Source: Pseudoscleropodium purum (Eukaryota > Streptophyta > Bryopsida > Hypnales > Brachytheciaceae). Taken from it: a stretch of 64,000 bases of DNA. The DNA lies in NCBI GenBank assembly GCA_963969395.1, contig OZ017797.1, forward strand, positions 4,154,001 to 4,218,000, given 5' to 3'. Position 1 is the stretch's first letter, and the number at the start of each line of letters is the position of its first letter. The notes under the pieces are model-generated. The model saw only the letters and a program-made list of their open reading frames with translations. It did no database searches and was not told where the DNA came from. Made by a program: the position numbers and the translations under genes. Positions 13,205 to 24,250 of this stretch are shown one piece after another.

Positions 13205-14800
13205 AGTATTTATATCCCCAGGTGGGGTGGTCGAGATGATGTGAGCCATTGTGGTGGAGTGAAGGGTAATCCTTCACGAGAGGGCTGCGCGCGCTTGCTT
13301 CCGCAAATCGCCAGGAGGGTCCGAAGGTCCCCGAGAGATCGATCGGAGGATCGATCGAACTCTGGCATGGCGAGAGGTCACGTACAGGATATGCACGCAG
13401 CTCAATCGCGAGATTACCAATAGCTGATTGTAAGATTACCCAATATCTTCTGTAAGTTCGTCGCTCTGTTTCCGTGAGTTGGTGGTGATCATTGATTGAT
13501 TGATAGAGATGGGGATGGAGAGGTTGATCATTCTTGCGAGTATCGCCAGCTACTACGTCTTCCTTTAGTGATTGATGGATGGCTGCAATTAAAAGCGGTG
13601 TCTACTGCCAGACAAAGTGACAGTGGTAGGAAGGTTGCTGGGAGTCGCGTGCTATTTCTGACCTGTATGTCACTGTCAGAATTTTTCGCTTTTTCATTTT
13701 TGGAAGTTTCTAATTTGTCGAAGCGCTCGGTAAGAAAGTATTGTAATTGGCAGGAGGTTGTTATGTTTGCAAGTCTTGTTTTCTGCGTCGACGCTCGGCT
13801 TGACTGTCTGCATGTTTCGTGGTGTTTCCTTCTTGCGGTGGCCACAGAAGCGGCGCTTCAGCAGGTACAGCCAAGGACGGGGGGACATTGCCAAGGCTGT
13901 CGGAATCCAAGATTCTTGGAATCTGTACGATTCTCTTTTCGACAGGTGTTGATTGAATCTCTTGCGGTTCACCGGTAAGAAAGCGAGTCTGACATTGTTT
14001 TAGGATTTTTCGTATTTTTCACCAGTGCTCGTCCTTTGCCGTGTCCTATCCTGAGTCTGCTCTTCCTGAAGTAACAGAGAAGTTGGTGTAGAGGCATGGG
14101 TGCGGAAGGGCTGGTTAGGGTGAAAGATGATGAAAAATTAGCCTACTTTATCATCATCTTTTCGTTTCGAAGAATCTCACCTGGCTCGCAAGCTGGTGAA
14201 AATAGAAGCGTCATGCATGCTCCTTGACATATAAGCCCAATTCGTTGTTTACGATAAAGCTCTTATGTCAGTCGAAGCATTTCGGCGTTCATTCCGTTGA
14301 GGTTCAAGAACGGTTTAAAATCGTTCCTCGAAGTAGGAGCGCGTTCAGTATGAAGAAGTAAATTATTGAGGGATGTCCAATTCTGTAGAAACTAACCCTA
14401 ATAGAGTCGCATAGTTTCCTTGACCTAGAAGTAATATAGCTGTTGCTGGAGATGGGTTTGAAATCTTGGTGATGCGGATCCGCATACACATTCCAACAGG
14501 TCCAACATAGAGTTGACTGAGAAGAAACAGTCCATGCTGAGAAGGTATTTCGTCTGTAAATTGACTCAAAAGACATGCAGTTTAGTGGATAGACTGCACG
14601 AAGATGTCTGAAACCTCAATTCCTGTCCTAATTTTTAGAGCTCTGGACACTTGATCGTCACAATTTTGGAGCTTCGAAACAAGCTTTAACTACTTCAATT
14701 AAGAAACTGACCCACCGGCTGTGCATGTTTGTCAAACTGTTAATCTGATGATGCCAATTTTGACAGATTCGGGTGAAGGCAAGGATCCAGGCTATCAATC
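13205..14800 (+). promoter_or_regulatory. core promoter and probable spliced 5' leader of the PHT1 gene
   Basis: A TATA-like element ('tatttatatcc', about 13207) opens this GC-richer stretch. There is no ATG-initiated frame that joins the transporter. Good splice signals suggest a non-coding spliced leader: strong donors at about 13449 (tct|gtaagt) and 13977 (accg|gtaagaaag), an acceptor at about 13754 (ttggcag), and an acceptor 'ttttgacag' ending at 14766, 34 bases before the start codon. Leader introns are common in plant PHT1 genes. The 160-codon plus-strand frame at 13496-13978 and the 64-codon frame at 13758-13952 (a hydrophobic N-terminus then an Arg-rich tail) lie inside this leader and match no family I recognise. 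Confidence 0.45.
13387..13394. promoter_or_regulatory. second P1BS-type site (GGATATGC)
   Basis: Second exact GNATATNC match, 447 bp downstream of the first. If transcription starts near 13.24 kb this copy falls in the untranslated leader. Together the two sites agree with phosphate-starvation control of the downstream PHT1 gene. By chance about one match per 4 kb is expected, so neither alone is proof. Confidence 0.4.
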
Positions 14801-16772
14801 ATGCCGCAACTCGAAGTGTTGACGGCCTTGGACACGGCCAAGACGCAATGGTACCACTTCACGGCGATCATCATTGCCGGTAAAGATCACTCTTGAATTA
14901 CTCCCCCGACTTTTACAGTTAATTCACAACCAATTTCATTATCGATTATGACCGCTCGACGTGATTTATCTTCAACTTTTTCACCTGAAACCTCACTCAT
15001 CTGTTAACGTGTTGATTTTGCAATGCAGGAATGGGATTTTTCACCGACGCATACGATTTGTTCTCCATCCCCGTGGTCACGGGACTCCTTGGCAGACTCT
15101 ACTACCAAAAACCCGGCGCCACCTCGCCCGGCGTCCTGCCTGCTAACGTGAACGCCGCTGTGAGTGCCGTGGCCTTGTGTGGGACCCTGGCGGGTCAACT
15201 CTTCTTCGGATGGCTTGGTAACAATTCACATTCACTCCCTTATTGTCGTTGTCATGTGACTTGATTCATTCCAAGAGCTGTCAGTGAGTGATCGATCAAT
15301 CATGTGATTGTTCTACAGGTGATAAATTGGGTCGGAAGAAGGTCTACGGGATGACGCTCATGCTGATGGTCATAGCAGCCATTGCCTGCGGTCTCTCCTT
15401 CGGCCACACGGCAGGCTCTGTGATGACGACTCTCTGTTTTTTCCGCTTCTGGCTTGGTTTCGGAATCGGTGGGGACTACCCTCTGTCCGCAACGATCATG
15501 TCAGAGTATGCCAACACCAGGTACACTGATCAATCCAACCACTCCCTCTCTGAAAATTGATGATCTCAAATCAAAGAATCTCGACAATTAATCAATCAGA
15601 AGATTGACATGTTTATTTTTTGGGTTCCACATGATAGGACGCGAGGTGCATTCATTGCGGCTGTCTTTGCGATGCAAGGCGTGGGGATCTTGGTTGCAGG
15701 TGCAGTGGGTTGCATCGTCTCTGCCATTTACAACCATGCCGTCCAAGCGCCGCCATTCTCCGTCAACGCGGACGCTTCAGTGCCAGACTCGTCCGACTTC
15801 GTCTGGCGCGTCATCCTCATGTTCGGTGCGATACCAGCTCTTGCAACGTATTACTACCGACTGAAGATGCCCGAAACTGCGCGGTACACCGCGCTCGTGG
15901 CCGGGGACGCAAACCGGGCAGCTGAGGACATGGCGAAGGTGCTTCAAGTTGAACGCATCCAAGCCATAGAAAGAAAGCAAAACGAGAAAATTCGTTACGG
16001 TTTATTCTCGCCGGAATTCATGCGCAGGCATGGTACCCACCTACTCGGCACAACATCCTGTTGGTTTCTACTGGATGTGGCATTTTACAGCCAGAATTTG
16101 TTCCAGAAAAACGTCTACTATGCCGTGGGGTGGCTCCCAAATGCAAAGAATATGTCGGCCGTGGAAGAAGTGTTTCGGATCTCGAGAGCGCAGGCACTCA
16201 TCGCACTGTGCTCCACCGTCCCGGGTTACTGGTTCACGGTGGCGCTGATCGACCGCATCGGCAGGTTTAAGATCCAGCTGATGGGATTCTTCTTCATGAC
16301 CGTGTTCATGTTGGGCCTCACCATCCCATACTACCACTGGAGAAATCATAACCACGCCGGGTTTCTGGTCATGTATGCTCTCACGTTCTTCTTCTCAAAT
16401 TTTGGCCCGAACAGCACGACTTTCATCGTCCCTGCCGAGCTCTTCCCCGCGCGGTTTCGGTCGACTTGCCACGGAATTTCGGCCGCGGCGGGGAAGGCTG
16501 GTGCTATTGTAGGATCGTTCGGGTTTCTCTACGCGTCGCAACCCACCCGTCAGAGTCAAGTGCCAGCGGGATACTCCAAAGGACTCGGACTTCGGGGTGC
16601 GCTTTTCATTTTGGCGGGCGTCAATGCTGCGGGATTCGTGTGCACGTTTCTGGTGCCGGAGACGAACCAGATCTCGCTGGAGGATTTGTCAGGGGAGAAT
16701 GAGGATTCTGCTGCAGAGAATGAACTGTCCAAGCAGAGTGCTGCCGACGGAGATGGTGTCATTCATAAGTAA
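14801..16772 (+). CDS. PHT1: PHT1-family high-affinity phosphate:H+ symporter
   Basis: Plasma-membrane inorganic phosphate transporter of the major facilitator superfamily, driving Pi uptake with protons. Four coding exons: 14801-14879, 15029-15217, 15319-15520 and 15638-16772, all with GT-AG introns and intact phase, giving 534 residues (family norm about 520-540). The N-terminus ([20 protein letters not shown]) is typical. The PHT1 signature [13 protein letters not shown] is at residues 140-152 and runs into EYAN and [14 protein letters not shown]. The conserved substrate-site helix with WFLLD and AFYSQNLFQ is near residue 300. [22 protein letters not shown] and a C-terminal [14 protein letters not shown] complete the family pattern. 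The long central hydrophilic loop lies between helices 6 and 7. Start chosen as the first ATG after a leader acceptor and by homology. P1BS sites upstream suggest Pi-starvation regulation. No break is visible; I expect it to be functional. Confidence 0.96.
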
Positions 16773-17057
16773 GGTTAGCCTGATCGTTACAAAGCCATGG
16801 CCTCGATTTTAAAGGTGGAGTAGGTTAGCACAGTTTCGGCCAATGTATTACTGTATTGAGTTTTTATCCATGTGTACGGCGTGCTTGAAGTACTGCAAAT
16901 GGCGCTCCAGCACGATAGCTGTCTGCCATCAATAGTGTAGATGAGTGATTGAAATCTTCACAAATCCTTCACATCCCGTCTTTCGTTTTTGTAATCTGGA
17001 TTGAAATTCTTGAGTCCCTCTCACTGTCCTGTGGGCTTTGATGTGAGACCTTGAACA

Positions 17058-17063
17058 AATAAA
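17058..17063 (+). terminator. candidate poly(A) signal of the PHT1 gene
   Basis: A canonical AATAAA lies 286 bases after the transporter stop codon, in a T-rich 3' region. It is a plausible cleavage signal for this transcript. Plant signals are loose, so other sites may also be used. Confidence 0.4.
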
Positions 17064-17099
17064 CGGACTGTCAATGTATGCCGGTGTCAATGAAGAAGT

Positions 17100-18840
17100 G
17101 AATTATTTCTTTCTGCATTGATAATATTTGATTTGCTACCTCGCCGTCTGGATTCTAGTCCCCTCTGAAGGAACGTGTGCAGGAGGGAGATCCTATGAGG
17201 TAAAATTGATTCCGGTCAAGTGAAGGTACTGTACTGCACAGTCCATTCAGTATAATTCAAATCCGTGGCTATGTACTAAAAGGCAAGGCTTACAGGTGAC
17301 CCTCTGTACGTGCAAGCATCCAGGTTACGATTTTCTTTGGAGGTTGGAGCTTAAGGCCGACCCGACCTTTCAGAAATTCTGGTGCGCCGTTGTGGGCACC
17401 ACAGGGGGGTTGGAAATAGTTTTCAACCAGCAATTGACGCGTCTCGGTAGAACATCACTAACTGCGTCATTGCCCCAAGCGCAGAGATGAGATGGCCATG
17501 GACCGTGTCCGGTATTTGTTTCTCCTGATACTAGAATTGCTACCAATCTGTAAGGGTTATATAACGTCTCCTGCAACCTTCTCTCAAGTTGGAGGCAAGG
17601 TCACATCTCCAGCTAGCTAACTGACTCTATTCTTCGACATGAAGGCATTCTCGGAAGTTAGATGTACGCAAATCCCAAGTGTTCGCCCATCAGCAACATC
17701 TTTTGTCTCCTCAATCGTGCTTCACAACGCATGAACATTAGGCCAAACTTTGCAATAGGGGGAGTCACATTGAATTCTGGCAAATTTGATGAATTCCGTC
17801 AGCTCAATGAATTGGGGAGGTGACCTCTTCAGGGTCCTTCACTTTGTTATTTCGACAAACTCATTGAATCCCAATTTGTCAAGTGCTAAAGCAATGCATA
17901 GAATGAGAGACAACGAAATTTGTACGGAGAACATGCAATGTACTTGAGCTCAGAGTACGAACTAGAAACTAGCCCTCCATTTCTTGTGACGAAAGAAAAT
18001 GGATGAAGTGCAAGTGACGTTTGGATTACCCAAATTCACTAAAAAAGAATAGACAATGACTCAATCTTTGCAGTTGGGGCGTTGCAAAAGGCGGTGGTCT
18101 TTGTTGAACGTCTAACTGGAAAGTGAACACCAAAGTCTTCAATGATATAAAAATTATTTTCCGACCTCTTCCATTTGCGTTTATCATTTGCACTGAAGAT
18201 TATGTTGCAACACGGCTCTGCTAAGTTCATCGTCTATGAGGTGACGGCATTAATTTTTCTTGTTGATTGGTGTTGAACAACATGACAAGTACTGCTTGCT
18301 GTCTGCAAAATTAACGATTCTTTGATGTTGAATGTTATGATTGGTCAGCAGCAAATTCAACCTCATTATCTTTGAAAGCTATTCCTGAAAATCTGAAACC
18401 CACTGATGTTGGTCCTACTCAAGTCTATTTCTGAAACAGGTTGCTGTTGACCCTGCACTCCAATGAATCCTTGGTCTTTCACGGAAAATAATTGCCAGGC
18501 TCCACGCTTGTCTGCTGAATTATCTAGAATATACGAATCACTTGGCTCTTTTGTATGCAGCCTGCCAAGCATTCATGTATTCTTTTTGCACAAAAAGCAA
18601 GAGTGTATCATCACCTGATTGCAACAATGTTTTTCAAGCAAAAACATCGTTGCCATGGGAAGAAGTCCTCTACTTCAAACCATCAAGCCTTGACTTCAAC
18701 AGTGCTGCAGCAAAGTGGGGTCTGCACCCCACTGAAATACAAAGTTTCATTCCACTCTAGATGACAGAAGGGGAACTCCAGTCTCAAAGACTGGCGTGAA
18801 TGGGGCATCTGTTGGGAATGGCTCGCCCTTGATGTCTCCC
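17100..18840. other. intergenic DNA, no gene recognised
   Basis: Mixed-composition sequence downstream of the transporter. Open frames up to about 72 codons are present on both strands (for example 18542-18760) but show no splice-linked continuation or family motif. No RNA gene or clear repeat was seen here. Confidence 0.5.
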
Positions 18841-18844
18841 TACA

Positions 18845-19045
18845 AAGCACTGACATGTTCCTTCCAGTGAAAAGTTCTCTCAAGTCCCAAAATGACAATG
18901 AGGTCATTTGACCCTCCACCATAGTTGAATGGACTATAGTGGTATGCACCCTACAAACTCCTCAGGTTTGAACTCATGATCACCTCATAGGTGTGCCAAG
19001 GCAAAGCCACAGAACAAAGTCACAAGTGCCTCTCAAAAGACACAC
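18845..19045 (-). mobile_element. tRNA-derived SINE, copy 1
   Basis: On the minus strand the segment begins with a tRNA-like part: an A-box-like 'TGGCTTTGCC', then 'GAGTTCAAACC' (B box; 18965-18979 on the plus strand read ggtttgaactcatga). A shared body follows containing 'AACTATGGTGGAGGGTCAAATGACCTCATTGTCAT'-type sequence (about 18890-18940). A second copy with the same parts in the same order is at 60440-60645. Dispersed copies with internal pol III boxes indicate a SINE. Ends and target duplications are not resolved. Confidence 0.6.
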
Positions 19046-19654
19046 CTTTCATGCATTGTAAGCTAACTATACCTAATTGCATGTAATTGGTTGCTAAATT
19101 AACCCCTGGAGATCTTACCTAGAATCAGTACACCTACTAAATATAAGAGCCTAGGTCAATTCCAGATGCTCTTATAATCAACACTTTGAAAACTCACAAT
19201 TTATTCATATTGTTTTCAAGAAAACAAGTTTTGAAAATCATAGTACTCCTTTCAATGGCAAACAAGACCCAACAAAAATGATAGAAATCACATCAAGACG
19301 CTTATTTCCAACTTGTTGTCTCTATAACTATGAGCACACCATGTGCTCTAGTCGGATTAATATTCCCATCAGATGATGTTTAGATATTACCTGTCATTAA
19401 TAGTGTTGGTGAAACTATGAGCACACTATGACCTTGAGAAAATCCAAATTTTCTAGAATCATGTCTTTTGGGTTGCAAAATCTAGGCCAAGCATGGCCAC
19501 GACGCCATACTATTACCATCATGTTATTTAGTCCTTCTGAAAAAGGAATGGCACCGAATGTTTTTTGTTGCAAAGAAGTTTTGGGTAAGTAAGTTAGTAT
19601 GGGCATTCCCATTGTGGCTCAACGTGACCTACATCCAAGTCAAATTTGGCATAA

Positions 19655-19790
19655 TTAAGTTAGACAAGCCAATGACCACCTTGACATGCACTCTAAATAT
19701 TTTGGACCAATTTCAAGAGGGACACATATTTTTCAAAGGTGTGCACATGTTTCACAAATTAAACCCAAGTGAAATTATAATTTTCTAATC
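19655..19790 (+). repeat. dispersed repeat, copy inverted at 62828-62975
   Basis: The segment containing 'gacaagcc', 'aatttcaagaggg', 'cacat' and 'aaacccaagtg' is matched in order by the reverse complement of 62828-62975. Identity is moderate (roughly three quarters by eye). Unclassified interspersed repeat. Confidence 0.5.
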
Positions 19791-20218
19791 AAAATTGTGA
19801 ATTTTGTGAATTTTTGAGGTAATTAGCCTGACATTACAGAACTGTTCATAGACTAAAGTCATAAACAACCTATAACCATCCTTCTATGTATCTATTAACA
19901 TTTAAGAATCCACCAATCAAGGGTTAACATATTATCCCATGTTGACATTGAAGCCAAAATCTTGTCAAATTTTGTCAATATCTTAAATGGTTTAGGATCT
20001 TTTTAGGATAGATTTGAATGGGGCCAAATAATAGGACACAGAATTGAGAATTAGACGGTGAAGGGTTGATCCATCATAAGTCATTTTTGTAAAGAATTGT
20101 CACATGTTATCTTGTGAATGGTGTGAGGTGACATAGAACCCTGAAAATGTGATGTGGATATTCAATTTTGGCACCTAAGTGCTGAATTAGACCTTCAAAT
20201 ACAATACATAGTCAAGAC

Positions 20219-20684
20219 TGTCGTGTAAAGAAAGATCGATAACCACAACAGATCGAGAGTCTCAACCAACATCAAACAAACGAAAAACATAGTCAAACAC
20301 AACTATGCTAAGTACACCCTCGAGGAGTATGTTGCAAATCACAAAAGTAGTCAAGTGGCACGCACTCCACAAAGGGAGAATCAACGAGTGTAAGAAGTAT
20401 GAGAGAATGCGGAGCCTTCACTAATGACAAACAATCACTTACAAGCAACGGTAATCATTAACACTCTCTAACTCACTCACAAAGCTTAACTTGACAAAGA
20501 CGTCAAGTCAAGCACGTGTGCACTACTATACGCATACACACACAAAACCTTAACGGATTAAACTCATCCGTAGGATGAATGAGGTGTGTCAGCCGCACGT
20601 CCCACACACACGTAGATTAGCAACAACTAACCTACGCTAAAACACTACGATGTGGAGAGGCCCCCGACACCACATCCCGTGATA
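20219..20684 (-). repeat. left (3') LTR of the retrotransposon
   Basis: About 466 bp, starting TGTCGTG on the plus strand. It has two parts: A (20219-20324), repeated at 20687-20792 with one mismatch in 106 bp, and B (20325-20684), repeated at 29102-29457. The minus-strand ends TATC...GACA (TGTC in the right copy) give the usual TG...CA LTR termini. It is preceded by AAGAC. Confidence 0.75.
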
Positions 20685-20686
20685 GC

Positions 20687-20792
20687 TGTCGTGTAAAGAA
20701 AGATCGATAACCACAACAGATTGAGAGTCTCAACCAACATCAAACAAACGAAAAACATAGTCAAACACAACTATGCTAAGTACACCCTCGAG
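20687..20792 (-). repeat. partial LTR duplicate (part A only)
   Basis: A 106-bp copy of the first part of the left LTR, placed two bases inside the left LTR and cut off at 'cctcgag'. The pyrimidine-rich 'tgtcccctct' follows; it is purine-rich on the coding strand and could be the polypurine tract. In a normal element nothing of the LTR should be repeated here. Confidence 0.8.
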
Positions 20793-21106
20793 TGTCCCCT
20801 CTAGCGGATAAAGAGCCCCTCTAATTCGCTAGGACTAAACAACACAACATAGACTATCGCCACGGTGATGTCGCTGCAACAACTATACGCATCCAGTCAA
20901 AAGGTAATCCATCGCTAAATCAATAAGCGCATGGAGAAGTAACAAAGAGAGGGTAGGCCAGGTGCAATGTGAGCCCCATCTTTAATCGCCTTAGGCAACT
21001 TTGTTGTTAATCCCTTGGTCAATCTTCACGTTGCCTATGTTTGAAACAAAACCAAGAACTCTAACTAGATGGCAACGCACCACACCAGTGAAAGTGCATG
21101 AGAAAG

Positions 21107-21742
21107 TCAAGCCAGTTCACTACGTGAAACATGGTTAGAAAATCTCCTACAACGAGGGCAAGTCCAATCCCCGGACGGTAGAGTAGAAAGAGGCGGCGTC
21201 AAGCAAGCCATATGCCATCCACGCTGGCAATGATCGCACAATAACATGGTAGCAGCGTCCTTCTTCTCACCACACACAAAACATGGAAGGCCCTCTGGCA
21301 CAACGGCCAACTCAGGATGAACGGAGCCATCAATGGGTAAATGGCAAGGAGCACAATTTTTAGAGTGCTCCCGACACTCCTGGCCATCCATGCCTTTCAA
21401 CAATAAGATACCACTGGGCAACACATTCTTCACGCGAAGAATGGTCCGTCCAGCCTTGACATCCAACATCGTGGGTGCCTCACGCTGCAAATAAACGTAA
21501 TCCCCCGTGGAAAAACGTCGCAACTGAGGTCGGTAGGCGCCGCTACGAATGTGAGCGTACCGTAGCGTGTCGCGATGCTGAGCAATGGATAAATTCTCCA
21601 TGGCCATCGGCATGGCCTGCTTGAAGAACTCTGCTCGGTCACGCAAACACTGGATCCACACCTCTGGATCATCCAAATCCACAACAGGAGCCAATTTCTC
21701 CTGTACAGAACATGGTAGAATGGGCTCCCGTCCGTATAACAA
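21107..21742 (-). pseudogene. integrase C-terminal region with PHD finger
   Basis: 211 codons without a break, ending in TGA at 21107. The first half is typical integrase C-terminal sequence (LLYGREPILP near the start; 'GAYRPQLRRFSTGDYVYLQR', the GPY/F-like barrel; 'ILLLKGMDGQ'). The last 60 residues form a PHD zinc finger: CFVCGEKKDAATMLLCDHCQRGWHMACL, then a short loop and 'GDWTCPRC'. That is the C4HC3 spacing (C-x2-C, C-x2-C, H-x2-C, C-x2-C) with the conserved Trp two residues before the last Cys pair. PHD fingers commonly read the histone H3 tail. In this place chromoviruses carry a chromodomain, so a targeting role is a reasonable inference. This is the least damaged part of the element. 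Confidence 0.85.
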
Positions 21743-22222
21743 CTAATACGGACTGAAAGCAGCCAGTGAAGCCTATCGACTAAACCGATACCCCATGGCG
21801 ATCCATGGTATCATCAGATCCCAATCACGGTGGCCACTTTGGAGTAATCCATACTTCCGTAGGCCTCATTCCACGGTCTGAACCACACACTCCGCCAAAC
21901 CATCCGCTTCCGGATAATCCTGAGAAGTGGTACGATGGTCAATCAAAGCCTTGGTACACAAAGCTTCAAAAGCCCCAAGGAACTCTCGCCCCTGATCAGT
22001 CAAAACCTCAGCTGGGGTTCCAAAACGAGCCAACACTCGGTCGAGGAATGCCATGGCCGCCAACTTTGAAGAGTTCTGTGGAAGAGCCACAAGCTCAATC
22101 CACTTGCTGAAATGCTCCACCATCACCAAGACATACTTGGCTCCACGTGGAGTCACGACAAGTGGACCAGCAAAGTTCAAGGACCAACGATAGCCCAATC
22201 CCATAATGGGCAAAGGTTGCAA
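21743..22222 (-). pseudogene. integrase catalytic core, broken
   Basis: Same frame as the RT piece after the TAG at 22223. The core reads 'YRWSLNFAGPLVVTPRGAKY', then 'VLTDQGREFLG' (second catalytic Asp) and 'EADGLAECVVQTVE' (catalytic Glu region). The position of the first catalytic Asp is Asn (SLNF rather than the usual Asp). In-frame stops are at 21866 (TGA), 21773 (TAG) and 21743 (TAG). In the family this enzyme joins the DNA copy to the genome; this copy could not. Confidence 0.88.
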
Positions 22223-24250
22223 CTACGGTGATAAAGTGTTGAAGCTGGATCGCACCCGATCACACACCTCACACCGTGAAACATAAGTGGCGACTTGCTG
22301 ATACATGCCGGTCCACCAATACTGGCTGCGCAACATCGAATGAGTCCGTTGCACACCAAAATGACCAAGGTCTTCGTGTACTTGCCGTACCAACAAAGCC
22401 CTCTGATCTGGCCTGGGAACTATGCGCCTAGTCCCATCCAGCCACACCCGAAATAGAAGGCCGTTCTCCCAACGAAACCTTGTTATCCAGTGTCCAACTC
22501 GATCGCGCTCCATAGCCGAAAGCGCAGGTGGAAGCATCCCATGTTGTAGCTTGTGCAAGACTGGAATGTCTTCCCACACATTGCTAACAACTTGGGCCTT
22601 GTCTGGTTCCTCATCTGTTGTCAAGTCAAACAACGTCGATGCAGAGCCAGACATCAAGGTGAGATAAGCCGCTGCATGCCACCCTGGAACTGACTCCCTA
22701 TCACAATCCCCATGCCACCTAGCACCAGTCACATCCTCTTCCGAAGGACTTGGATTGCAAGAAAGACCATCTGCATCCAAGTTGGTGATGCTAGCCCGAT
22801 GTACAACCTCAAAATCATACTCTTGAAGCAACAAAGCCCACCTGGCAAGCTTGCCAGTGAGCTTGTCAGACTCCATGAGCCACTTCAAAGGCTGGTGGTC
22901 GGTCACCAACGTAAAACGTTGCCCATACAAATAAGGCCTGAAATGAGCTATGGCCCAAACCGCTGCCAAAGCCTCCCCCTCATAGGATGAATAGTTGGAC
23001 TCCGCATTGTTGTTGCTCCTAGAAGCAAAAGCAACAACATACTCCCGTCCTTCCTCATCCTTCTGAGTCAATACTGCACCCAATCCCACCGCACTCCAGT
23101 TTGTGTGCAATTGAAAGGGCCGTGTTGCATCCGGACGCCGCAATACAGGAGCTGAACCGAGCTTCAGCTTCAAGGTAGCAAATGCATGCTCCTGCTTGTG
23201 TCCCCAAGTCCATGGTTGATCCTTTCCTATGAGAATAGTCAACGGTTTAGCAATCAAGCTAAAGTTCTTAACAAATCGGCGATAGTAATTCGCCAAGCCA
23301 AGAAAAGCTCGAAGCCGTGACACGTTGGTTGGGGCAGGAATCTTCTGCAATGCATCCACCTTGGCCTGCTGTACGCCAAGACCCCCTGGAACAATCATGT
23401 GTCCCAAATATGGCAACCGGTCGCAGAAGAACTTGCACTTGCCATGGTACAAACGCAATCCCCACTGCCGTAATCTCTCAAATACCTCTTGAAGATGCCT
23501 CACATGCTCTTGTGGGCTGCTACTAAAAATGATAACATCATCGATATAGCATCGAGCAAACGGTAAACCGGTCAACACCCGGTCCATCACCCTCTGAAAC
23601 TCAGCGGGTGTGTTCTTGAGGCCAAATGGGAGAAACTTCCAATTGTAGAGTTGATCTCTCCCATCCAGATCAACTCCCCAGAATGCAGGCTTCACTCGGT
23701 CATCCACCATCAATGGTAACTGATGATAACCAGACCGCAAATCTAGAGTACTAAATACTCTAACGTGGCCCACCGCATTAAATAACTCCTCTAACATGGG
23801 CATGGGATACCGGTTTGACTTGGTCTTGCGGTTGACAGGTCTATAATCGCCACACATCCGTTTCTCCGTCCAATTGCCAAAGACATCCTTCTTCGATGAC
23901 ATAACTGTGGCACAAGCATATTCACCGTTAGAGAGTTCAATCAAGCTGGCGGCCAACAACTCCTGACAACGAGTCTGCATGCCAACTTTATCTGAAAGAC
24001 TGAGCTTGTACGGGCGTCGGAAGATCGGGTGGTCGTCCTCCAACTCAATGTGAATGGGTTTGCCTTTATAGCCCTCCAAATCATGGAGACTAAAGGCAAA
24101 ATAGCTGCGATACGAACGTATGAACGCTTGCACCCTTCGTGCCTCGGCACTGGTAAGATGTGGCCCTAACTCCAAAGGCCAATCATGAAACTCCGTGGTC
24201 TCCTTCTCCACCGTAGAAGACTCACTGCGTACCGGTACGGCCGATGATTG
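22223..24250 (-). pseudogene. pol: reverse transcriptase, RNase H and integrase zinc-binding region
   Basis: A 676-codon open stretch, the longest intact piece of the element. RT: 'SKKDVFGNWTEKRMCGDYRP', 'STLDLRSGYHQLPL', 'LPFGLKNTPAEFQRVMD' and the catalytic 'CYIDDVIIFSS' (YIDD). The connection and RNase H follow (YLGHMI, RAFLGLANYYRRF, then 'HTNWSAVGLGAVLTQ', 'YEGEALAAVWAI', 'VTDHQPLKWLM' and 'NLDADGLS'). The first RNase H catalytic position, normally Asp in the TD-x-S motif, is Asn here. The integrase HHCC zinc site is seen in 'HEDLGHFGVQRTH' and 'CEVCDRV' near the end. It stops with TAG at 22223, just before the integrase core. RT-RNase H-integrase order is diagnostic of Ty3/gypsy. Confidence 0.95.

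Noticed and set aside
12530..13277. Minus-strand frames of 102-134 codons upstream of PHT1
   Set aside because: No homology pattern; they overlap the likely promoter and each other and look like GC-driven chance frames.
13496..13978. 160-codon plus-strand frame as a separate gene
   Set aside because: Good splice donors lie inside it and no domain is visible; more likely untranslated leader of the PHT1 gene.
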